The notes under the pieces are model-generated. The model saw only the letters and a list, made by a program, of their open reading frames with translations, did no database searches and was not told the DNA's origin. A program made the translations under genes and the position numbers. A stretch of 64,000 bases of DNA from JAEUMD01 sp050250815 (GTDB taxonomy: Bacteria > Pseudomonadota > Alphaproteobacteria > Rhizobiales > Hyphomicrobiaceae), in assembly GCA_050250815.1 (NCBI GenBank), contig JBFWNY010000006.1, positions 1 through 64,000 on the forward strand. Direction: 5' to 3'. This document shows positions 24,865-31,904 of this stretch, in pieces. How positions within the stretch are numbered: position 1 is the stretch's first letter; each line of letters begins with the position of its first letter.

Positions 24865-27021
24865 TTAATTTGCCGCGGGTTCCATCGCAGCATCGGGCGT
24901 CGGCCGGTCGGGAGAATTTGCTCTTTCGTTGGCCGTGAGCTTGCGTGCTCCGACGGTGAAGACACGCTCCGCGCGACGCAGTAGTGTCGGCCGATGGGCC
25001 ACAACAATGCGAGTGATCGGCATCTTGTCGATGAGATCAGCGATAAGCGTCTCGTTTTCCTCGTCCAGGTTTGCAGTTCCCTCGTCGAGGATCAGGATCT
25101 TCGGGGTGCGATACAAGGCACGCGCAAGCAGAACGCGTTGGCGCTGGCCGCCCGACAGCGTCGAGCCCATGTCGCCCACCAGTGTCAGGTACTGCATCGG
25201 CGCGCGCACGATATCGGCATGCACTTGGGCCGCCATGGCCGCCGCAACCACGCGCTGCATATCCAGGTCAGGATCAAAGCCCCCGATATTGTCCGCAAGC
25301 GTCCCGGACATGAGACGATCATCCTGCGCCACGACGCCTACATGCGTGCGCCAGGCGCGCCAGCGCTCCGGTGATGCCAAGTGCCCGTCGAGTTCGATGT
25401 AGCCGTCAGACGGTTGGTTGAGACCAAGAAGCAGTTTTAGAAGGGTCGTCTTCCCACCGCCGCTCGAGCCCTGAATTGCAATGTAGTCACCCGGCTCGAT
25501 CTCCAGATTGATATCCTCGAGAACCAATGGATCGGTCACACCGTACCGGAACGAGACATTCTTCAGCCGCAACCGCCCCTCTGTATTGATCAGCCCCATA
25601 TCCTGCCCGGTTGCTTCCGCAGGCGTCAGCACGATGTCCGATAGCCGGTCGAGATGAAGCCTCAGGAAGCGGAATTGCATCAGCTGGTTGACGAGCGCCA
25701 TCGCCCGGTCTGTGAACGTCTGGCGGTACGAGAGGAATGCGAACAGCATGCCGACGGAGAAACCCTGCCCCGCCAGTATCATGCTTCCAGCGACGTAGAT
25801 GACGATCACGGTTTGCAGGCCGGTGATCACGCTCTGGACGAAGCCTTGTGCAATCTGGAATTTGCCGACTGCGATGCCAGCATTGGTCGCCTCGGCATGA
25901 AGGTTGCGCCAGCCGCCTTCCCGGACGATTTCCCGGCCGAGCAGTTTGAGCGTCGTAGCAGCCCTGACCGTCTCAATGAGGTGGGTCTGCTCCTTTGCTT
26001 CTGCCAGAATTGACTCCTCCATCCGCTGCTTCATGCGCGGGACAAGAGCGAGCGAAAGCCCAAGATTGATCAGAACTGCGATAATGACGATAAGGGCGAG
26101 TTGCGTCGAATAGAAGAATAGAATGGCGGCGGCGATGATCGCCATGATGCCGTCAATAACGCTGCTGATAACGCCTTGCGTGATTGCTTCCTGTATCGGC
26201 TTCACCGATCCGAGCCTGGAAATGATGTCGCCAACGTGCCGCTTTTCGAAGAAGTCGCTCGGAAGCCGCAGCAAATGACGGACCAGATTTCCGGTAACCT
26301 GGAAACTGAGAAGATGTCCGAATACACGCAGGGCCCAGCTGCGCAACGCCTCGATCGAGGCCTGGATGACGACAAGTGCGCCAAACCCGAGGGCGATCAC
26401 CAAAAGCAGGTCACTGTCCGACTGGGCAATCGCCTGATCGACGACTAGCTGCATCTGCAATGGTGCGACAAAGGCGGCGATCTGAAGCGCGACCGACAAC
26501 ACCAAGACACCCGCCACCGCGCTCCACCAGCCCGTGATCCGGGACCACAGCATGGAAAGTTTGATCGGCGTGCGCGCACTGATTGGCTCGAAGGCCTCGG
26601 AGCGCGCCAGCTCGAGCACCACACCAGTGAAGTGCTTGGAAAATTCATCAATGGGCAGCGTGCGCAGTCCGACCGCTGGATCGTGGATGACGACCTTTCG
26701 CCGGCCGACGGATTTCAGAACGACAAAGTGGTTGAGGTCCCAATGTGCAATGACTGGCAGGTGAACTTGCCCAAGAGCCGGCAACTCAACCTTCAGTGCG
26801 CGCGTGGAGAAACCCAACTGATCGGCTATCCCCATCAGGCTTTTCAGCGATGCACCGGCCAGCGAGAAAGCGTAACGCTGCCGCAAGCCATTCAGATCAA
26901 CGTCGTGCCCGTGGTAACGCGAGATCATAGCCATACAGGCCAGACCGCATTCAGCGGCCTCCGAAGCTGTGATGACAGGCAACTTTCGAGTTCCAAGGCC
27001 CAGCTCGCCGACGATGCTCAT
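24865..27021 (-). CDS. C39 peptidase-containing ABC exporter (bacteriocin/double-glycine peptide type)
   Basis: A 718-residue exporter that should cut leader peptides after Gly-Gly and move the core peptide across the inner membrane. The N-terminal C39 domain (1-140) keeps Cys25 (AAECGLAC), His98 (WDLNHFVVL) and Asp114 (IHDPAVG). The position of the oxyanion Gln, six before the Cys, is Ala19. Six helices follow (about 165-440), then an ATPase domain with Walker A GSSGGGKTTLL, signature LSGGQRQRVLLARAL and Walker B ILILDEGTANLDEE. ATG 27021 overlaps the adaptor stop as ATGA. Its natural cargo is probably the two double-glycine peptides encoded at 30196 and 30480. Confidence 0.92.
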   Translation of the reverse strand: MSIVGELGLGTRKLPVITASEAAECGLACMAMISRYHGHDVDLNGLRQRYAFSLAGASLKSLMGIADQLGFSTRALKVELPALGQVHLPVIAHWDLNHFVVLKSVGRRKVVIHDPAVGLRTLPIDEFSKHFTGVVLELARSEAFEPISARTPIKLSMLWSRITGWWSAVAGVLVLSVALQIAAFVAPLQMQLVVDQAIAQSDSDLLLVIALGFGALVVIQASIEALRSWALRVFGHLLSFQVTGNLVRHLLRLPSDFFEKRHVGDIISRLGSVKPIQEAITQGVISSVIDGIMAIIAAAILFFYSTQLALIVIIAVLINLGLSLALVPRMKQRMEESILAEAKEQTHLIETVRAATTLKLLGREIVREGGWRNLHAEATNAGIAVGKFQIAQGFVQSVITGLQTVIVIYVAGSMILAGQGFSVGMLFAFLSYRQTFTDRAMALVNQLMQFRFLRLHLDRLSDIVLTPAEATGQDMGLINTEGRLRLKNVSFRYGVTDPLVLEDINLEIEPGDYIAIQGSSGGGKTTLLKLLLGLNQPSDGYIELDGHLASPERWRAWRTHVGVVAQDDRLMSGTLADNIGGFDPDLDMQRVVAAAMAAQVHADIVRAPMQYLTLVGDMGSTLSGGQRQRVLLARALYRTPKILILDEGTANLDEENETLIADLIDKMPITRIVVAHRPTLLRRAERVFTVGARKLTANERANSPDRPTPDAAMEPAAN

Positions 27022-28262
27022 GCGCGGCGGCCCACTGCGTAGATCGGGTCAAACAGCCATTCCATCAAACTGCGCCGATCGAAAACAATCTCTGCGGAAA
27101 CAAGCATGCCGGGCTGCAACGGAATTTCCTCGCCGTATGCCGCCATTGCTTCGCGTTCGAGTGAAACGCGGATACGGAACACCGGCTCCTGTAGATTGAG
27201 GCCCTGAAAGCCGACTTCGCTCGGCCCGATGACTGTCGTAGAGACGGTGCGGACTTTGCCTGCGATTGTCCCGAAACGTTGATAGGGAAACGCCTGCAGG
27301 TTAAGCGCGACCTCCTGCCCCGGCCGGATGAAGCCTATGGAACGAGAGGGAGCGAGCAGTTCGGCTTCGAGCCGCCCCCCGGCCGGTACGATGACGGCCA
27401 CGGTCGCGCCTGAGTTCACCGACTGGCCTGAGATGACGGGCAGTGCAGCAACGCGTCCGCTCACTGGAGCGGTAACGAACTGAAGCCGGCGCGCCTCGGA
27501 TTCGGCACGCCGTTGCGAGATCGATGCTTGCGCTGCGTCGGCTTCGGAACGGGCCGAGCTGATCTCCAGAGGAATTGAGGCAAGGCGGGCCCGAATGTCA
27601 GCAATATCACGCTCGATCGCCGCAACCTGACGCTGGTGGGCCGCCAACTCCTGCTCCGCACCGAGGACGGCAGAACGCCGCGCGTCCACCTCGCGTCTTG
27701 CGAGATAGCCCTTTTTGGCGATTTCCTTTCCTCGCTCCCATTCCGACTTCGCAAGTTCGACGCGCTGCTTTTGTAGTTGGACTTGCTGGTTGACCTGCCC
27801 CAATTCGGCCTCAGCCTTTGCCAGACGGTTGTTCGTCTGTTCGCGCTCTACCTCTAACTGAGCAAATCGCGCCTCGGCCTTGACACGCGCCGCGCGCGTT
27901 TCCGTCTCGATCCCCTGCGAAACGACATCTCCCACGTTACCTGCAGCGGTTTCCGTCGCCAGACTGAGGACGGCGATGCGGTCGCCAGTCTCGACCAACG
28001 CGCCTTCGCGCACCAGAACGCTCTGCAGCGTTCCCGGCGCCTGGGATGCGGCACGGATCATGCCCTGGTCCGGCACGAGGTACCCGGTGACCGTCGCCTT
28101 GCGCGAGTAGCTTGCCTGCATGGCGAAAGCGCTGACGGCAAAGATGATAGCTGCAAGAAAAATGCCCAGGGTCTTTAGGGACAGGGGAGTAGCGAGGACA
28201 ACAGTTCCATCTAGCCGGCGTGTCGCGTGCTGCACGGCCTCGCGACGAAACAGTTCGGTCAT
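27018..28262 (-). CDS. HlyD-family secretion adaptor (CvaA-like)
   Basis: The 414-residue periplasmic adaptor that partners the C39 ABC exporter. An N-terminal hydrophobic helix (TLGIFLAAIIFAVSAFAMQA, about residues 30-49) anchors it. The lipoyl half-motif AASQAPGTLQSVLVREGALVE is followed by a long coiled coil (about 115-245, rich in Glu, Arg, Gln and Ala), and VTAPVSGRVAALPVISGQSV returns to the lipoyl domain. The C-terminal beta-barrel contains LQPGMLVSAEIVFDRRSLMEWL. Both ends overlap neighbours by ATGA, so three genes are translationally coupled. No TolC-like channel gene is in the window. Confidence 0.92.
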   Translation of the reverse strand: MTELFRREAVQHATRRLDGTVVLATPLSLKTLGIFLAAIIFAVSAFAMQASYSRKATVTGYLVPDQGMIRAASQAPGTLQSVLVREGALVETGDRIAVLSLATETAAGNVGDVVSQGIETETRAARVKAEARFAQLEVEREQTNNRLAKAEAELGQVNQQVQLQKQRVELAKSEWERGKEIAKKGYLARREVDARRSAVLGAEQELAAHQRQVAAIERDIADIRARLASIPLEISSARSEADAAQASISQRRAESEARRLQFVTAPVSGRVAALPVISGQSVNSGATVAVIVPAGGRLEAELLAPSRSIGFIRPGQEVALNLQAFPYQRFGTIAGKVRTVSTTVIGPSEVGFQGLNLQEPVFRIRVSLEREAMAAYGEEIPLQPGMLVSAEIVFDRRSLMEWLFDPIYAVGRRA

Positions 28263-29890
28263 CGCGAGGGCTCCTTTTCCGCGTTATCGAGTGACAGGCT
28301 TTCGGATGTGAGAACCGTTATACCGCGGCGTTCGCCTTCCGAACGGTCTGCGAACCAACCGTGTTCTTCGGTACGGACACGGCGGTACCTCTTTTCGAGG
28401 TCTGAAAGCGCTGCCTCATCCGTCATATCGGCGATGTGACCGACACCTGACAATGCGGGGTCGGTCACTGCGAGAAGGCGGCTTTGGCCGATCGACCAGC
28501 CAACCACGTGGTAGCCGTTTCGAACCGCATTTATGGAATCGAATTTCGACGTGCCAGCCGGAATGACGGAGACGCTGACCCAATCGGGATCTCTGCCGAA
28601 GACGACGACCGCTATCGCTCGCTTGCCCAGATAGTCGAGACGCGCCCCCGCAAGTTCGACTGATCGGTCGGAGAACTGGATGTCCGGTATATGATACTCG
28701 ACGCGCTCTTCAAGCCAGGCGCGAATATGCCCGACATCGTTCGAGGCGAATTCGACCAACTGACCGGCAAGCTTCGATCGTACATGATAGCCGACGAACT
28801 CGCGCACTTCCGCAAATTCACGTTCGAGCGGCGCGTGTGTTTGAGGAGCACTGACGAGTGCGATCGATATGGGCGAAGTCGGTCGAACCTGGCAAGCGAG
28901 GCGAACATTCGCCGGCGCATCGATTGAACGCAACGTGATTGCCTCCCCGTCATCGGGGGGAAGAAGTTGTTCGCCGCCCTTTTCGATCCGAATGCGGCAT
29001 GTTGAACAACGGCCGCGGCCGCCGCAAACGGATGCATGCGGGATTCCTGCATCCCGGCTGGCTTCCAGTATCGTCCGGCCGGGCTGGAGAAAGATTGTCC
29101 TGCCGCTTCCATAGGTCACCGGAATACCCCCGGGCTGTCGGCGACGCCGCTGCGATTGAATCGACACGAAAGCTGCGGTCGCAATTAGCGCAAGAGCAAA
29201 CGCGATCCGAGCGGAATTGCGCCATCGCTCAAGTACGGCGGACTCTGCGGCGTCAGGCCAGTTGGACTGCTCCTTGAGTTGCGAGAGCGCATCAGGATCG
29301 CTCATGATGTCGGCAGTTATCGTGCCAGACACGGCAAAGCCCGCAATGGCCGCCAGCGGCAACGCTGACGCGCCTACGAGAAGGACAGGCGCAATCCGCC
29401 GATATGCCGCGGAAAGCCGCAACCAGTAGTGTAGGCCCATGCAGCCGTGCGTCCACACCAACAGCAGGAGAACGCTCTGTTGGACCGCGCTCGCCGGCCA
29501 GAGACGCGTCAGCTCATAGAGATACGAATCGTCAACCGCAAAGAATGTGTGTGCCATTCGCGTGTTGACAATATGTGGCAGCAGCAGGAACGGAATCGCC
29601 AGACCGAAACCGATCTGCATCGCTTCCCACTTGGGAATACGCCATGTCGTGCGCCGACCAAGCTTGATTAGGGTCAGAACAACGTGGACCACCAGTGCCG
29701 AAAAAAGAATGACGGTCCCGGGAAGTGATCGCGTGACGGATGTGCGCAGCGCCTGCGCTTGATGCATCGCTTCAAGGCTGACCAAGCCCAGTGCATGATT
29801 GAGAAAATGCGTCGCGGCAAACAAAAAAAGAACCAGCCCAGATGCGAGCCGGAGCCTTTGACTCAGGTTTCCGCGAAAATAGACGTGCAT
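28259..29890 (-). CDS. Membrane cytochrome-b-like / [2Fe-2S] ferredoxin / anti-sigma-like fusion protein
   Basis: A protein of 543 residues. Residues 15-250 hold about six hydrophobic helices with many histidines (His28, 32, 69, 106, 114, 148, 154). They strongly resemble the membrane part found in front of some bacterial class III adenylate cyclases (ATHFLNHALGLVSLEAM, VWTHGCMGLHYWLRL). Residues 255-350 form an adrenodoxin-type ferredoxin with Cys289, Cys295, Cys298 (VCGGRGRCSTC) and Cys333. There is no cyclase domain after it. Residues 385-480 resemble the C-terminal domain of ChrR/RsrA-like or transmembrane anti-sigma factors (HIRAWLEERVEYHIPDI, LAGARLDYLGKRAIAVVVF, GYHVVGWSIGQSRLLAVTD). 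Heme binding and signalling are inferred. First gene of the exporter operon. Confidence 0.8.
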   Translation of the reverse strand: MHVYFRGNLSQRLRLASGLVLFLFAATHFLNHALGLVSLEAMHQAQALRTSVTRSLPGTVILFSALVVHVVLTLIKLGRRTTWRIPKWEAMQIGFGLAIPFLLLPHIVNTRMAHTFFAVDDSYLYELTRLWPASAVQQSVLLLLVWTHGCMGLHYWLRLSAAYRRIAPVLLVGASALPLAAIAGFAVSGTITADIMSDPDALSQLKEQSNWPDAAESAVLERWRNSARIAFALALIATAAFVSIQSQRRRRQPGGIPVTYGSGRTIFLQPGRTILEASRDAGIPHASVCGGRGRCSTCRIRIEKGGEQLLPPDDGEAITLRSIDAPANVRLACQVRPTSPISIALVSAPQTHAPLEREFAEVREFVGYHVRSKLAGQLVEFASNDVGHIRAWLEERVEYHIPDIQFSDRSVELAGARLDYLGKRAIAVVVFGRDPDWVSVSVIPAGTSKFDSINAVRNGYHVVGWSIGQSRLLAVTDPALSGVGHIADMTDEAALSDLEKRYRRVRTEEHGWFADRSEGERRGITVLTSESLSLDNAEKEPSR

Positions 29891-30195
29891 GGGGTGATCC
29901 GCGACCGCGCCGACCTGAGCCTGATACCGCCCTCCTTTTCAGTCAAGTGGATCTTCGGGCCGGGATGCGCGGTCTTCGTGGCCTGCTTTGACCTTTTCGA
30001 CCCGATGACCGGCGGTTCGGATCCTCCGATACCCATGTGCCCTACCACATGCCTGGTCGAAGCCCCCCTGCTCGAAGAAAAGGCGTTCAGCGTTTCCTAG
30101 GGAACAGCGTGCACAGGTGCCAGGCGCAATGAATGATGGCCCGGCGCCGGAAATGTTCCGACTGACCCGGCTTTTCTCAACAGAGGAGCATCCGC
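29891..30195. promoter_or_regulatory. Divergent promoter region of the peptide/exporter locus
   Basis: 305 bases separate the redox/exporter operon (minus) from the peptide genes (plus). Two short inverted repeats of similar sequence are seen: TTCC-TAG-GGAA at 30094-30104 and CGGAA-ATG-TTCCG at 30148-30160, the second 35 bases before the first peptide gene. They could be operator half-sites. GGAAC at 30101 resembles an ECF sigma -35 element, but no matching -10 is evident. GAGGAG at 30183-30188 is the ribosome binding site of peptide A. Confidence 0.4.
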
Positions 30196-30414
30196 ATGAC
30201 CACGTCAATCATGACTCATGAAAACACCAAGGCTCGTCAGCTGCGTGCACTCGACGATGCCGAGATTGAACTCGTCAACGGCGGCGCACTAAACTGCGTT
30301 CCGGTCTTCGGTGAAGACGGAAGAATGTACTCGCCCACGCTCGATGGAATGCCTGGCGGCCCTCTGCGCGATCTCTTAGGGCTGCTCCGAATTCCATTCG
30401 GCCGGGGGTTCTGA
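30196..30414 (+). CDS. Double-glycine leader peptide A (bacteriocin-like precursor)
   Basis: A 72-residue precursor. Residues 14-30 (RQLRALDDAEIELVNGG) form a standard double-glycine leader, with hydrophobic residues at the usual -4, -7 and -12 spacing and GG just before the expected C39 cut. The predicted core, residues 31-72, starts ALNC, has a single Cys at 34, is rich in Gly and Pro, and ends with an amphipathic LRDLLGLLRIPFGRGF that could bind membranes. GAGGAG is 7 bases upstream of the ATG. The divergent C39 exporter is the obvious processing partner. No modification enzyme of a known lanthipeptide or lasso type is adjacent. Confidence 0.75.
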   Translation: MTTSIMTHENTKARQLRALDDAEIELVNGGALNCVPVFGEDGRMYSPTLDGMPGGPLRDLLGLLRIPFGRGF

Positions 30415-30479
30415 TCGAATTCGGCCGTCAACCTGCGTGTCGTCGCATTCGAACGACACTGAACAGAAAGGACTGTGGA

Positions 30480-30698
30480 ATGAACAAGAATGATTTGCGC
30501 GAACTGACCGCCAGCGACCTCGAGTTGGTGAGTGGCGGAGCGGACTCGAACTACAAGTTTTGCTGGGATGGTCCGGCCGGGACCGGAACGTATCCGAACT
30601 ATGTCGATTGCGGACCAACATGGGCCGACATTTATGAGAGTTGGGCTCAGCGTGGCCGGGACCTTGCGACGCAGTCAAACGGTGGCCGTCCCCTCTGA
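30480..30698 (+). CDS. Double-glycine leader peptide B (bacteriocin-like precursor)
   Basis: A 72-residue precursor whose leader LRELTASDLELVSGG (residues 6-20) is a classic double-glycine type. The predicted 52-residue core begins ADSNYKFCWDG. It has two cysteines (Cys28 and Cys44) able to form a disulfide and is rich in aromatic residues and Gly, with a polar tail QSNGGRPL. AAAGGA lies about 7 bases before the ATG, and the gene follows peptide A by 65 bases on the same strand. The cores of A and B share no evident similarity, which would suit a two-component bacteriocin or two different signals. No immunity gene is recognised. Confidence 0.78.
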   Translation: MNKNDLRELTASDLELVSGGADSNYKFCWDGPAGTGTYPNYVDCGPTWADIYESWAQRGRDLATQSNGGRPL

Positions 30699-30724
30699 AG
30701 CCGAACTTGAGAATTGAAAAGAGT

Positions 30725-30748
30725 GCGTTGCGGCTAAGGCTGCAACGC
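30725..30748 (+). terminator. Stem-loop after the peptide genes
   Basis: GCGTTGCGGC at 30725-30734 pairs with GCTGCAACGC at 30739-30748 (ten pairs, one G-T) around the loop TAAG. It starts 27 bases after the stop of peptide B, a good place for a transcription terminator. No T-run follows, so termination may need Rho, or the hairpin may only stabilise the mRNA end. Confidence 0.45.
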
Positions 30749-31134
30749 CCTGCCGCCGATAGAATATGCCGTAATGATCTGTAAACGCGATCCTGAATTT
30801 TGGCCCATGGCGCGCGACGATGTGCTTCTTTTCGAGCTGAGTTTCATGTCGGTGGCACGTCATTCTCTCGTTGACGATGGCGTTCGGCGCGGTGCTGCCG
30901 AATGGCAGTGAGACGCTTCATGATTCGACCGTGCGGGCTTTAGGCAACTCGATGTCCGCAAACTCTGCACAACGTCGATCAACTCGTCGTTGCAAAACGA
31001 AAAAGACCCAACTAGGAAGTCGAGATCGCTCAGCGTTTGGTGTCGCACAAATGCGCGCCGTCGCAAAACGTCTATTGCACTAGACCGCTAGCGCGGTAGA
31101 GCACACCATTGTCGGTAGCGCCCGCGGGCCCGCT
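30749..31134. other. Non-coding gap between peptide genes and HIT gene
   Basis: 386 bases without a supported gene. A 45-codon frame starts at ATG 30774 and ends at 30911 but has no ribosome binding site or recognisable sequence. No RNA gene or repeat was seen. Confidence 0.5.
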
Positions 31135-31542
31135 TCAATCGCCGTCCAACACACGCTTGATCGCTTCCGCAAGCGCCTGACGTGCCGGGCGGTCAATCCT
31201 GGCAGACAGGTTAATCCGGTTGGGTGAGCCAGGCAGCCATCTAGGGTAGACGTGCAGGTGAAGGTGGAAGACGCTCTGGCCTGCGGCTTCGCCATTGGTT
31301 TGCGTCACGTAGATGCCGTCGCAATGCAGCCCAGTTCGCACAGCCCTGGCTACGCGAACGGTCTCACGCATGAGTACCGCGCCAAGAACATCGCTGAGCC
31401 CAAAGAGGTCGGGCACATGCAGCTTGGGCACCACAATTGGGTGATGCTCCAACGAAAGCCAGACCATGACATCGTCGTTCTCGGCGAGGATGTCGGCGGG
31501 GCGCTCGCGCGAGATGATTTCACAGAAAATGCAGCTCGCCAT
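31135..31542 (-). CDS. HIT-family nucleotide hydrolase/transferase
   Basis: A protein of 135 residues with the histidine triad VFHLHLHVYPRW near residue 92 and the family N-terminus CIFCEIISRERPADILAEND. The Cys pair CIFC near residue 4 belongs to the common zinc-binding variant. HIT proteins hydrolyse phosphoramidates or dinucleoside polyphosphates such as AMP-linked lysine or Ap4A. Length and motif positions are normal, so it should be active. It has no evident operon partner. Confidence 0.9.
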   Translation of the reverse strand: MASCIFCEIISRERPADILAENDDVMVWLSLEHHPIVVPKLHVPDLFGLSDVLGAVLMRETVRVARAVRTGLHCDGIYVTQTNGEAAGQSVFHLHLHVYPRWLPGSPNRINLSARIDRPARQALAEAIKRVLDGD

Positions 31543-31904
31543 AGGAACTGTGCTCTCTTAATCCGCGCACTCTTTTTCGGTGGTACGCCACCGGTTTCCC
31601 CAACAGCGGCAGGGAATGGCTCAACTGAGCCATTCTCTACATGTCGCACAAGAAGGCTTTGTGCGACCCTCCACGCAAGCCATTTGCAAACATGTCCCAG
31701 TTCCGCTTCCGGCCCAAGACGTCAGACCGCCCACGGTCGGTAGCCGGCCACAGCGACGTTTGAAGAGATCATGACCGATCTCGCCTGCCAAGGCCCGGTG
31801 AACGAAGGTGTCCGCTGTTGGCTGTCGAGTGACCGTGCCGTCTAAATCGTCATTGCGCGGATGACGTGCGGTCTACGACGGTAGCTAACTCTGCCCAGCG
31901 TTGG
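31543..31904. other. Non-coding gap between HIT gene and kinase-TIR gene
   Basis: 362 bases with no supported gene, RNA or repeat. It must contain the HIT promoter on its left side and the 3' end of the kinase-TIR transcript on its right. No clear terminator hairpin with a T-run was found. Confidence 0.5.

Noticed and set aside
30774..30911. A 45-codon open frame after the peptide genes that could be an immunity protein
   Set aside because: No ribosome binding site, no hydrophobic segment typical of immunity proteins, and no recognisable sequence.
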